Shown here piece by piece: positions 1 to 7,305 of a stretch of DNA of 35,928 bases. Every line of letters begins with the position of its first letter. The first letter of the stretch is position 1. Both the position numbers and the translations under genes were made by a program. Source of the DNA: an uncultured Prevotellaceae bacterium (GTDB lineage Bacteria > Bacteroidota > Bacteroidia > Bacteroidales > Bacteroidaceae). The stretch is from assembly GCA_946625675.1 (NCBI GenBank), contig CAMOTI010000131.1, positions 1-35,928 on the forward strand, in the 5' to 3' direction. The notes below the pieces were generated by a model. It was not told the DNA's origin and made no database searches. It saw only the letters and a program-made list of their open reading frames with translations.

Positions 1-378
1 GCAGTGCTGTATGACCAGAAGAATATCGAGGTGAATGGCGATAAGGAGAAAATGCAGTTTATCGACATTCCAATCAACTTGAAATATACGCTTGGTCTTG
101 GCAGTATGGCTGGTATCTATTTTGCCACAGGTCCTCAGTTCTCTTTCAACGTGGGCGACAAAAAGCTTTTGGACAGTGAAACCTATAAGATGAAGTCTTC
201 AAACTTCAGCTGGAACGTAGGTGCCGGCGTGAAGCTGATCAACCATATTCAGTTGGGCTATAACTACAACATCGGCATCGGCAAGACTGCTGAATTAGAT
301 GATGTTTGGGATGGAGCAAAGAAGGCGCTAAAGGTGAAGAACAATTCTCACCAGATTTCTGTGGCTTATCTGTTCTGA
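1..378 (+). CDS. Outer-membrane beta-barrel protein, C-terminal part (cut by window edge)
   Basis: The reading frame is open from the first base and ends at a TGA at 376-378, so the start lies outside the window. The visible 125 or so residues alternate polar and hydrophobic positions, with glycine- and aromatic-rich strands such as GIYFATGPQFSFNVG and IQLGYNYNIGIG, and finish in ISVAYLF. A C-terminal strand ending in phenylalanine is the usual insertion signal of outer-membrane barrels. The pattern fits the small PorT-like barrel proteins (OMP_b-brl_2 type) abundant in Bacteroidales. Role and ligand cannot be told from this fragment. A strong hairpin terminator follows 28 bases after the stop, so this is the last gene of its transcript. 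Confidence 0.8.
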   Translation, partial: AVLYDQKNIEVNGDKEKMQFIDIPINLKYTLGLGSMAGIYFATGPQFSFNVGDKKLLDSETYKMKSSNFSWNVGAGVKLINHIQLGYNYNIGIGKTAELDDVWDGAKKALKVKNNSHQISVAYLF

Positions 379-406
379 TTCTCAGAAATTCAGAAGAAAT
401 ATCAAG

Positions 407-431
407 AAGCCTGACCGCGGTCAGGCTTTTT
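407..431 (+). terminator. Rho-independent terminator of the left-edge barrel gene
   Basis: Perfect 10-bp inverted arms (AAGCCTGACC and GGTCAGGCTT) around a GC centre are followed by a run of T that overlaps the right arm. It sits 28 bases past the stop codon of the preceding gene and is the clearest classical terminator in the window. Confidence 0.85.
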
Positions 432-740
432 GTTTCGCAGAAATTCGGACATACATTCGAACATACAGAAATTTTCGAACTTTTCAAATGAGCAGTGCCA
501 AGCTTGCTTAGGCAATGCCATGAAAAGGAGAAAATCAGCAAAGCTAAAGTGAGTCCCTGCAGCATGACATGAAAAATAAGTTCTTGTATTAGATGCGTTT
601 CAGACAAAGCCAAGTCCCATCAGTAACTCTAAATTTCAAACTTCAATTTTCGTGCAAGTGAATACAAAGCCAAGCTCGATTGAGCTTTGTTGAGCGCAGC
701 CGAAAATCATGTCAATAAATTTCAAACTTCAAACTAAAAG
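432..740. other. Gene-free stretch before priA
   Basis: No convincing coding sequence. It contains short direct repeats (ACAAAGCCAAG near 605 and 663; TTTCAAACTTCAA near 637 and 720). No consensus Bacteroidetes promoter could be placed with confidence, although the priA promoter must lie here or further left. Confidence 0.5.
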
Positions 741-2750
741 ATGTACGCTGAGATTGTAATACCAGTTCCGTTCGACACGTTCACTTATTCTGTCCCCCCT
801 GAGCTGGAGCCCGGGGTGTCGGTTGGTGTTCGTGTGGTTGTTCCGTTTGGAAAGTCGAAGAAATATGTCGGACTGGTTGTTGCCTTGCGTGATGATCCCC
901 CCCTGGGCGTGACCACCAAGTGCATCGAGTCCGTGCTGGACGCTCAGCCTATCGTCACTCCTCTGCAGCTGGAGTTCTGGCGCTGGATAGCCCATTACTA
1001 CATGAGCCCGTTTGGCGACGTGTTCAAGGCCGCCTTTCCTTCTGGGATGAAGAAGGACGAGGAGGAGAAGAAACGCCGGCGGAAAAACATCGTGGAGCAG
1101 ACCGCCGGCCTGGGTGTTCCCGGTGTTCAGCATGCTTTGAACGAGTCGCAGCAGGAAGCTTACAAGTCGATATTGGAGAGCTGGACCACCCACGACATCA
1201 CGTTGCTGCACGGTGTGACGTCGAGCGGCAAGACAGAGGTGTATATCCACTTGATTCAGAAATACCTGGATGAAGGCAAGCAAGTGCTTTACCTGCTGCC
1301 TGAGATTGCGCTGACCACTCAGATCACGAACCGCCTGCGGGCGGTCTTCGGCTCGCAGCTTGGTGTCTACCACTCCAAGTTCGTGGATGCCGACCGCGTG
1401 GCGGTCTACCACAAGCAGCTGAGCGACAGTCCTTACCAGCTGATACTTGGCGTCCGCTCTTCCATATTCCTTCCGTTCCGGAATCTGGGACTGGTGATTG
1501 TGGATGAGGAACATGAGACGTCGTTCAAGCAGCAGGACCCGGCACCGCGCTACCATGCCCGCGCTGCCGCCATCATGCTTGCCCGCCAGTATGGGGCAAA
1601 GACGCTGCTGGGCACAGCCACCCCAAGCGTGGAGACTTACAAGATGGCCCTCGACGGCCGCTATGGCTATGTCCGTATGGACAAACGCTACAGCGACATG
1701 CAGTTGCCGGAGATTGAGGTGGTGGACATCAAGCGTCTTCGTTTTCAGAAGCGGATGAAGGGCAGCTTCTCGCAGACCCTGCTCGACGCCATCGGTGAGG
1801 CCCTGGCAGATGGCGGTCAGGTGATTTTGTTTCAGAACCGCCGCGGCTTCTCCAGCTTCATCGAGTGCAAGACCTGCGGGTGGGTTCCCCGCTGCTCGCA
1901 TTGCGACGTGAGCCTGACGTTCCACAAGAAGACAAACGCGCTGACTTGTCATTACTGTGGCAGCACCTATTCGTTGCCAGCCCGTTGTCCTAACTGCGAG
2001 GAGAGTTCGTTCACCACGATAGGTCTGGGCACGGAGCGTATAGAAGAGCAGGTGGTGAAGTTCTTTCCCGATGCCCGCGTCTCTCGTATGGACTTGGATA
2101 CGACCCGTTCCCAGAACGCCTATGAGCGCATCATCGAGGAGTTCTCCCGTCATGAGAGCGACATCTTGATTGGCACCCAGATGGTGTCGAAGGGTCTGGA
2201 CTTCGACAACGTGCGAGTGGTGGGCATCTTGGATGCTGACATGATGCTGAACCTGCCCGACTTCCGCAGCTATGAGCGCACGTTCAATATGCTGTCGCAG
2301 GTGGCCGGACGTTCCGGCCGTAAAGGGAAGAAAGGCCGTGTGATTCTTCAGACCCGCAGTGCCGACAGCGACATCATCAAGAACGTTGTTGAAAACGACT
2401 ATGATGGTATGTTCCGCGTTCAGTCGGAGGAGCGTGAGCTGTTCCGCTATCCACCGTTCACCCGCCTGATATACGTGTATCTGCTTCATCGCGACTTCAA
2501 GACGGTGGAGCACCTGGCAGAGCAGACCGCCAAACTGTTGCGTCAGTCGCTGGGCCGGCGTGTGATGGGGCCGGACTGCCCTCCTGTGGGCCGGGTGCAG
2601 TCGATGCATATCCGTAAGATTATCCTGAAAATGGAACTGACGGACAGCGTGAACGCAACCCGTCAGTTGTTGCAGTCGGTTGTGACTCAGGTGCAGTCGC
2701 AGCCCATTGCCAATTCTCTTCGTATTTATTTTGATGTGGACCCGGTGTGA
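741..2750 (+). CDS. priA: Primosomal protein N' (replication restart helicase PriA), short form
   Basis: PriA is the 3'-to-5' DNA helicase that recognises stalled forks and reloads the replicative helicase. The N-terminal 3'-DNA-binding domain occupies about residues 1-103 (start MYAEIVIPVP). Helicase lobe 1 carries Walker A GVTSSGKT (158-165) and the DEEH box (255-258). The zinc-binding insert has eight cysteines at 376, 379, 385, 388, 403, 406, 416 and 419. Lobe 2 includes GTQMVSKGLDF and QVAGRSGR, and a C-terminal domain follows. The protein is 669 residues against 732 in E. coli. The missing length lies between the N-terminal domain and Walker A, where E. coli has its winged-helix domain; here there is only a charged linker (about 104-130, KKDEEEKKRRRKN). 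The gene ends 4 bases before the convergent toxin gene. The family is certain; the domain loss is inferred from spacing. Confidence 0.97.
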   Translation: MYAEIVIPVPFDTFTYSVPPELEPGVSVGVRVVVPFGKSKKYVGLVVALRDDPPLGVTTKCIESVLDAQPIVTPLQLEFWRWIAHYYMSPFGDVFKAAFPSGMKKDEEEKKRRRKNIVEQTAGLGVPGVQHALNESQQEAYKSILESWTTHDITLLHGVTSSGKTEVYIHLIQKYLDEGKQVLYLLPEIALTTQITNRLRAVFGSQLGVYHSKFVDADRVAVYHKQLSDSPYQLILGVRSSIFLPFRNLGLVIVDEEHETSFKQQDPAPRYHARAAAIMLARQYGAKTLLGTATPSVETYKMALDGRYGYVRMDKRYSDMQLPEIEVVDIKRLRFQKRMKGSFSQTLLDAIGEALADGGQVILFQNRRGFSSFIECKTCGWVPRCSHCDVSLTFHKKTNALTCHYCGSTYSLPARCPNCEESSFTTIGLGTERIEEQVVKFFPDARVSRMDLDTTRSQNAYERIIEEFSRHESDILIGTQMVSKGLDFDNVRVVGILDADMMLNLPDFRSYERTFNMLSQVAGRSGRKGKKGRVILQTRSADSDIIKNVVENDYDGMFRVQSEERELFRYPPFTRLIYVYLLHRDFKTVEHLAEQTAKLLRQSLGRRVMGPDCPPVGRVQSMHIRKIILKMELTDSVNATRQLLQSVVTQVQSQPIANSLRIYFDVDPV

Positions 2751-2754
2751 GAGG

Positions 2755-3027
2755 CTACTTGTCGGTATAGTGACCGTAGGCAGATAAAACGATGACAATA
2801 ACCTGCATCTCATGGATTTCGTAGATAAGTCTATGCTTTTTTGAAATCCGACGACTCCATTGTCCGTTTCTGTCACCAGACAACCGTTCCGGATGTCCTG
2901 TGCCAGTGCTTGGATGCTCATATAATTCTGCAATAAGTTCCAACGCCTTTTTATAGGCTTTAGGTTCATTTGTCAGAAGTTTCTTAAGATCCTTTTGCGC
3001 TTGTTCCTTAATCTCGACTTTATACAT
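2755..3027 (-). CDS. yoeB: YoeB/Txe-family mRNA interferase toxin
   Basis: This 90-residue protein has the YoeB layout: an N-terminal helical part, then GHPERLSG, WSRRISKKHRLIYE and the C-terminal SAYGHY. In the RelE superfamily YoeB toxins cut mRNA at the ribosomal A site. The residues expected for catalysis are present: Glu47, Arg66, His86 and Tyr87. It starts 2 bases after the antitoxin stop codon, so the pair is a translationally coupled operon on the minus strand. It converges with priA. No frameshift or missing active-site residue is visible, so the toxin should be active when free. Confidence 0.93.
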   Translation of the reverse strand: MYKVEIKEQAQKDLKKLLTNEPKAYKKALELIAELYEHPSTGTGHPERLSGDRNGQWSRRISKKHRLIYEIHEMQVIVIVLSAYGHYTDK

Positions 3028-3029
3028 AC

Positions 3030-3266
3030 TTAAAGCGATCTGATGTAGTTGTCAAGTTCCTTTATGTTTGCAAATGACTTTGATGGTCCTTTCTTTGCAT
3101 TATCTATGCGTTGGAAGAACTCCTCTTTCGTCATTTCCGTAGGGTCAGCCTTTTTTTCTGCCACTACCTTTCTAAGGTATTTCGCCACACGTCTCATCAG
3201 GCTCTCGTCTTCAGCGACGATGCTCATATTCCTTAGTGTTTCTGCGTATAATTCTGCTGTTGTCAT
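3030..3266 (-). CDS. Antitoxin partner of the YoeB-type toxin
   Basis: A 78-residue charged protein (start MTTAELYAETL) lies directly upstream of the toxin gene and ends 2 bases before its start. The start at 3266 is preferred over an upstream ATG at 3308 because an AAAGGAAAA ribosome-binding site precedes it. The N-terminal half (LYAETLRNMS, ESLMRRVAKYLRKV) is predicted helical and probably holds the dimerisation/DNA-binding part. The C-terminal half (EEFFQRIDNAKKG, IKELDNYIRSL) is probably the toxin-neutralising region. I cannot assign it firmly to the usual YefM/Phd family. The antitoxin role rests on position, size and the toxin next to it. Confidence 0.8.
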   Translation of the reverse strand: MTTAELYAETLRNMSIVAEDESLMRRVAKYLRKVVAEKKADPTEMTKEEFFQRIDNAKKGPSKSFANIKELDNYIRSL

Positions 3267-3401
3267 ATTGTTTTCCTTTCTGTTTTTTGTTTTGAGCGGG
3301 ATTACCAACTATATCTGCTTGGTCCTTTAAAGCCATGGAATCTCCATCGTGTCAGGCACCAGTCCGCATAGCTCTTTAAACTTTAAACATTAAACTCTCA
3401 A

Positions 3402-4049
3402 CTAAAAATTAATACCGATGTTCATGTAGAATGCTCGGTTGAAGGCGTCAGAGTCGTCGGGAAACTCGCTGATGTTGGTGATGCCCCACTGATAGCCCAG
3501 CTCGGCGTAGATCATGTTCCATTCCACTCCGCATCCCAGCTTGATGCCCACGTCGAAGCGTTTGAAGCGGTCGCTGTCGAAAGAGTCATACTTGCGGCTG
3601 CCGGCAGGAGAGGTCTCTTTGATCTGTCCTCCCACTCCGAAGGCGAAGGTGGGCCCGACGTAGGGCAACACGGCGAACCGGTCGGCCACTTCGATGCCGT
3701 ACTTCATCAGCACTGGAATCTCCAGGTAGCTGAGGTTGTACTTGAGGGTGGCATTCTCTCCTCTCTCAAGTCCGGGCACTCCCTCTTTTCCTCCGCGCTC
3801 GGTGTAGTAGATGCCGCTCTCGAGGAACATGGGGGTGTATGGCGAGCAGCGCAGTCCGACTACGGCTCCGAGGTTGAGTCCTGTCCGTGCGTCGGTGTCG
3901 AAATCGCCTCCGATATGGGCGGAGGTGAATCCCATGCGCAGGCCGTAGTAAACACTTCTGTGGTCGAGATGGAATCCGCCACTCATCATTTGTGCTGATG
4001 CGCCTATGGTGAGGATGAAGGCGCAGATGGTCGTTATGATTTTTCTCAT
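3402..4049 (-). CDS. PorT-like outer-membrane beta-barrel protein
   Basis: The 215-residue protein begins with a signal peptide (MRKIITTICAFILTIGASA, cleavage before Gln20) and continues as a small barrel: YYGLRMGFTSAHIGG, GLRCSPYTPMFLESGIYYTE, LPYVGPTFAFGVGG, ending YMNIGINF. This fits the OMP_b-brl_2 family; such proteins are outer-membrane embedded and mostly without known function. It has its own promoter (next entry). A second copy of about 89% protein identity (my count by eye), headless and with a stop codon, lies inverted at 6361-6912. The two copies flank the ATPase gene. The 3' flank has a short TTTAAAG/GTTGAGAG repeat tract that also follows the pseudogene. Confidence 0.85.
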   Translation of the reverse strand: MRKIITTICAFILTIGASAQMMSGGFHLDHRSVYYGLRMGFTSAHIGGDFDTDARTGLNLGAVVGLRCSPYTPMFLESGIYYTERGGKEGVPGLERGENATLKYNLSYLEIPVLMKYGIEVADRFAVLPYVGPTFAFGVGGQIKETSPAGSRKYDSFDSDRFKRFDVGIKLGCGVEWNMIYAELGYQWGITNISEFPDDSDAFNRAFYMNIGINF

Positions 4050-4093
4050 AGTCCTTTTTTGTTTAGATTCTTAAATAGAGTTCTTATTTTTTG

Positions 4094-4125
4094 CAAATTA
4101 AACGTTTTTTTTCTTACATACCAAA
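4094..4125 (-). promoter_or_regulatory. Bacteroidetes-type promoter of the 4049 barrel gene
   Basis: On the minus strand there is TTTG (4125-4122), 20 bases, then TTAATTTG (4101-4094). This is one mismatch from the TAnnTTTG -7 box, with the same 20-base spacing as the other promoters in this window. The expected transcription start is about 35-40 bases upstream of the start codon. Confidence 0.6.
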
Positions 4126-4189
4126 CGAATCTGGATTTATTTTTATTGATTGCTGATTTCTTAAGGCGACAAAGTACGGATAATCTGCT

Positions 4190-5623
4190 TTATTTGTCGT
4201 TTTCAAATAGACTGTCCATAAGGACTTCGTTTGTCACAATGCCGGAATGTATACCTCTTGCCACGCCAAAGGTGGTGACCATCGTGAGCAGTAGTGGTTT
4301 TGTGGTATGTGTGTCGTCTCTGAATATTCTCATCTTCTCCCTGAGTTTGTCTTCATATTGTTTGGTGATGTTATAGGCGCCGGAACAGAATTTTATCTCG
4401 CACAGGTTGATGAAACGGTCTGCCCGCTCAATTAACAAGTCGATTTGAGCACCTTTTTGGTCTGTGTCTCCCGTTTTTCTCCATGCTGTGGAATAAGTGG
4501 CAATACCGGAGATTCCGAGTGCTTTCTTGATTTGCTGAAGATGTAGCAGACATAGCATCTCGAAACTGAATCCTTGCCAAGAAGAAAGGGATGGGCTCAT
4601 GAGGTTGTGAGACCAGAATTGGGGATCCTTATAGTCGTAGTTTTTGATGAATTTGAAGTAAAAGAGGATATATGGGTCGGAAATCCTGTAAATCATATTC
4701 CTTTTCTTGCTTTTGTATTTTTGATAGGTCATAATGAAATCGCATCGTTCCAGATTTTCCAGTATATGGGTCAGGTGGCTTCCAGTAAGTTTTGTTTTCT
4801 CAGAAATCTCAGATCTGAGAAAACCTTCCCTCTTTTCTGCCATCATTTTGATGACTTCGATATAGTGTTCCGCTTTATTGAATAATGCAGTAAACAACTC
4901 ATCGAATTCATTTGACATGATGCTGTTTTTCGTGAAGAATAACCTGTCGATGTTTTGTGCCAGACTTTGTTGAGGGTTAATCTGACTGAGGTAATATGGT
5001 ACTCCTCCCATCGCCATATAGCATTGGAGTATGGTGTAGCGGTCCCATGTGCAGTCGTGTGCGTGAAGATATTCTTCACATTCAGAAAGGTTAAAGGGCC
5101 GCAGATAGATGCGTCCGGTAATTCGGTTGTAAAGTCCGCCTTTGTTTTTTACCAGTTTGTCCACCATCCATGAGGTGGCAGACCCGCAAGCGATAAAAAA
5201 AATATCGTCTCTCTGAGCAGCCCAGGCATTCCAAAAATACTCAAAAGCTGCGACAAAGTTGCTTCTGGGACGGTCTATCCAAGGCATTTCATCAAAGAAT
5301 ATTACTTTTCGCTCTTGCTTCGGTTTTGCTTTAATCAAATCTCTTAACAGATAGAAAGCCTCATCCCAAGTCTGGGGATTAGGGGTGAAGGTAGACCCGC
5401 TGTAAGCTTGTAATTGCCTGGCAAACATTTCCAACTGATGTTTTTGAGATTGGCCTCTCACTCCTACAAAAGTATATGTGAAACGGTCGCCAAACAAATG
5501 ATTGATTAGAAACGTTTTGCCGATTCGCCGACGTCCGAAAACAATGACAAGTTCAGAACGGTCGGACTGGTAGAGTCTTTCCAGTTCTTTGATTTCCTCT
5601 TTACGTGCTATTATTTTCTTCAT
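4190..5623 (-). CDS. AAA ATPase with C-terminal DUF234 nuclease-like domain
   Basis: The 477-residue protein has Walker A GRRRIGKT (30-37) and Walker B VIFFDE (Asp111, Glu112), an arginine-rich helical middle part, a winged-helix-like segment (LRSEISEKTKLTGSHLTHIL) and a C-terminal DUF234-type domain. In the last domain Asp395 (AQIDLLI) and Glu409-x-Lys411 (CEIKF) form a PD-(D/E)xK-like signature, which suggests nuclease ancestry. Such ATPases (COG1672 type) are multicopy in Bacteroidales and their role is unknown. The start at 5623 is chosen because a well-formed promoter lies at 5645-5676; an open frame to 5698 would run through that promoter into the palindrome array. The gene sits between two inverted copies of a barrel gene. 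Confidence 0.88.
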   Translation of the reverse strand: MKKIIARKEEIKELERLYQSDRSELVIVFGRRRIGKTFLINHLFGDRFTYTFVGVRGQSQKHQLEMFARQLQAYSGSTFTPNPQTWDEAFYLLRDLIKAKPKQERKVIFFDEMPWIDRPRSNFVAAFEYFWNAWAAQRDDIFFIACGSATSWMVDKLVKNKGGLYNRITGRIYLRPFNLSECEEYLHAHDCTWDRYTILQCYMAMGGVPYYLSQINPQQSLAQNIDRLFFTKNSIMSNEFDELFTALFNKAEHYIEVIKMMAEKREGFLRSEISEKTKLTGSHLTHILENLERCDFIMTYQKYKSKKRNMIYRISDPYILFYFKFIKNYDYKDPQFWSHNLMSPSLSSWQGFSFEMLCLLHLQQIKKALGISGIATYSTAWRKTGDTDQKGAQIDLLIERADRFINLCEIKFCSGAYNITKQYEDKLREKMRIFRDDTHTTKPLLLTMVTTFGVARGIHSGIVTNEVLMDSLFENDK

Positions 5624-5644
5624 GTTGAGTGTTTTTTTGATATG

Positions 5645-5676
5645 CAAATTTATGTATTTTATGGATATTGTGCAAA
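5645..5676 (-). promoter_or_regulatory. Promoter of the AAA ATPase gene
   Basis: On the minus strand there is TTTG (5676-5673), exactly 20 bases, then TAAATTTG (5652-5645), a full match to the Bacteroidetes consensus. The predicted leader is only about 15 nt. The first palindrome of the 54-bp array lies 16 bases upstream of the TTTG box, where an activator or repressor would sit. Confidence 0.8.
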
Positions 5677-5692
5677 TATTTTGTTGAAAAAT

Positions 5693-5834
5693 AACCATAT
5701 CTATGAATTTTTATATAGATGTGGTTGCTTTTGTTTAATATAAAATAACCATATCTATGATTTTTTATATAGATATGGTTACTTTTACTTGTAATAAAAT
5801 AACCATATCTATGAATTTTTGTATAGATGTGGTT
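5693..5834. repeat. Three palindromes at exact 54-bp period upstream of the ATPase gene
   Basis: Palindrome copies begin at 5693, 5747 and 5801. Each is 34 bp: left arm AACCATATCTAT, a 10-base AT-rich centre, right arm ATAGATATGGTT. The middle copy is perfect; the outer two have ATAGATGTGGTT on the right. The 20-base spacers are similar to each other (both end in AAAAT), so the whole 54-bp unit was duplicated. It resembles a three-site operator more than a CRISPR: three units, short related spacers, no cas genes. Binding protein unknown. Confidence 0.85.
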
Positions 5835-6166
5835 GCTTTACGTGAGAGTAAAAAAGAAACTTGCCTCAGTTTCTGCGCCATTGGCATGCTTGTCATGGCA
5901 GACTATCGTCTTGTCTTCATGAAAATGAGGCAACCTATATTGCTGTAAACACATTGAAGCCCGCTTCCCAGCGGGCTTCAATGTCATGAAAAAAATACTA
6001 ACTAATTATTCTAATATGGAAAGTTTTATTCTTGTGCTTTATGAAGTTCTTTTGTTTCACGATGCAAAGTTAGGCATAATCTTCCAAGGATGAAGGGGAA
6101 AAATCACTAAAAGCGGGTAGGTTTTTTCCTAAACTGTAGGGGGATTTTCCCCTGAAGGGGATGGCT
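5835..6166. other. Gene-free stretch between the palindrome array and the pseudogene scar
   Basis: No gene is supported. It holds a strong hairpin (5951-5984), a possible minus-strand -7 box TAACTTTG (6072-6065) without a good -33 partner, and a 24-base word near 5894-5918 that recurs with two changes near 33585-33608. If the -7 box is used, its transcript would run through the hairpin towards the palindromes and the ATPase gene. Confidence 0.4.
5951..5984 (-). terminator. Strong hairpin with GGGA tetraloop (terminator or leader structure)
   Basis: Perfect 15-bp arms (ACATTGAAGCCCGCT / AGCGGGCTTCAATGT) enclose a 4-base loop that reads GGGA, a GNRA-type loop, in minus-strand RNA. There is no T-run after it in either direction, so the mechanism is unclear. 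It may end minus-strand transcription from the BspA remnant or be a leader element. A similar hairpin with the same loop lies at 17757-17784. Confidence 0.55.
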
Positions 6167-6360
6167 TTATTTGATGACCAATTTGCGTCCGTTATTGATG
6201 TAGATGCCCGGCATGGACTGTTTTCCGTTGATGCGTCGCCCGCTCAGGTCGTACCATCCATCATTGGAAATGATGTTCCTCTCGGGCATGGAGGGCGTGG
6301 TCTGTTCGTCGGACGGCCTTGTGATGACTGTTCCTTCCGTCACGTCCCACCATACGAAGC
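6167..6360 (-). pseudogene. C-terminal remnant of a BspA-like surface protein gene
   Basis: The minus strand reads in frame from about 6358 to a TAA at 6169-6167. First comes RFVWWDVTEGTVITRPSDEQ, nearly the same as the InlB-like repeat of the intact gene at 7555-10029. After about ten more residues it continues directly into GWYDLSGRRINGK and PGIYINNGRKLVIK, the C-terminal sorting-type tail. About 300 residues between these two parts of the intact homologue are missing. Signal peptide, leucine-rich repeats and promoter are all absent. At its 5' end it abuts the headless barrel pseudogene on the other strand. It is a dead fragment unless expressed by chance. Confidence 0.85.
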
Positions 6361-6912
6361 GTGTACTACGGACTGCGCATGGGATTCACCTCCGCCCACA
6401 TAGGCGGCGACTTCGACACCGACGCTAAAACCGGACTCATCCTCGGAGCAGTAGTAGGACTTCGGTGCTCTCCCTACGTGCCGATGTTTCTGGAGAGCGG
6501 TATTTACTACACCGAACGTGGTGGCAAAGAGGGAGTACCAGGTCTTAGCGCAGGAGAGCATGCCTCTTTGAAGTATAACCTCAGCTATCTGGAGGTTCCG
6601 GTACTTATGTAATACGGGATCGAAGTGGCTGATCAGTTTGCCGTGCTGCCATACGTGGGACCCACCTTTGCTTTTGGTGTGGGTGGACAAATCAAAGAAT
6701 CCTATCCTGGCGGCAGTGTCAAGCACGACTCATTCGGCAGTGACCGGTTCAACCGGTTCGACGTGGGTATCAAACTGGGATGCGGACTGGAGTGGAACAT
6801 GATTTATGCTGAACTCGGATACCAATGGGGTATCACCAACATCAGCGACTTCCCAGACGATGCGGATGCCTTCAACCGCGCTTTCTATATGAATATTGGA
6901 ATTAATTTTTAG
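6361..6912 (+). pseudogene. Headless barrel-protein gene copy with an in-frame stop
   Basis: Homologous to the barrel protein encoded at 3402-4049, starting at its VYYGLRMGF segment and running to YMNIGINF. The signal peptide and first 30 or so residues are missing. A TAA at 6610-6612 stands where the intact gene has AAG for Lys in LMKYGI. Apart from this the frame is intact and most differences between the copies are conservative or silent, so the gene was probably functional until recently. There is no promoter; upstream sequence is the BspA remnant on the opposite strand. Confidence 0.9.
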
Positions 6913-6933
6913 AATAGTTGAGGATTTTTTTTA

Positions 6934-7293
6934 GTTTAAAGTTATTAATAGTTGAGAGTTTAGAGTTCCTTAGTTTTAGTTTAAAGTTTAAGGTTTAAAG
7001 TTTAAAGAGTTTATTTCCAAGGTTATGTTGGACCGTGCTTCGCCGGTCAGTTGTGCGGTCGGGACGACCACAACCCCAGCCTTTGCATATTGAGCAGTGT
7101 ACGATAATAAAAACGGTGGAAGCACAAGAGGATTTGTCCTGGGGACGTGGTCGTCTCGACCGCGTCAGTTGTCGAGGGCTCGACGCCCGAAGACAACTGT
7201 AAAGTCACTCTCAACAATTCCAATGCCCGAAGACGGCAGTAAAGTCACTCTAAACTCTAAACTCTAAACTCTCAACTATTAATAACTCTCAAC
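6934..7293. repeat. Nested inverted-repeat element (MITE-like or structured RNA), gene-free
   Basis: The outer arms at 6934-6965 and 7262-7293 match over 32 bases with four differences (core GTTATTAATAGTTGAGAG). Inner arms at 7055-7077 and 7141-7163 match over 23 bases with three differences (core GACGACCAC / GTGGTCGTC). TTTAAAG and CTCTAAA tracts and a direct repeat around GCCCGAAGAC and GTAAAGTCACTCT (about 7187-7212 and 7224-7252) fill the rest. No coding sequence is present. The element fills nearly the whole gap between the barrel pseudogene and the small peptide gene. Confidence 0.65.
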
Positions 7294-7305
7294 ACTCAAC
7301 TAATC

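Noticed and set aside
729..2969. 746-codon minus-strand frame opposite priA
   Set aside because: Complete antisense overlap with a certain gene; composition is His/Arg/Leu-rich shadow coding with no domain.
5693..5834. Possible CRISPR array (34-bp palindromic repeats with 20-bp spacers)
   Set aside because: Only three units, spacers are short and similar to each other, period is exactly constant, and no cas gene is present. An operator-like tandem duplication fits better.
5757..5948. 63-codon plus-strand frame beginning in the palindrome array
   Set aside because: Start lies inside a repeat, no ribosome-binding site, and no similarity recognised.
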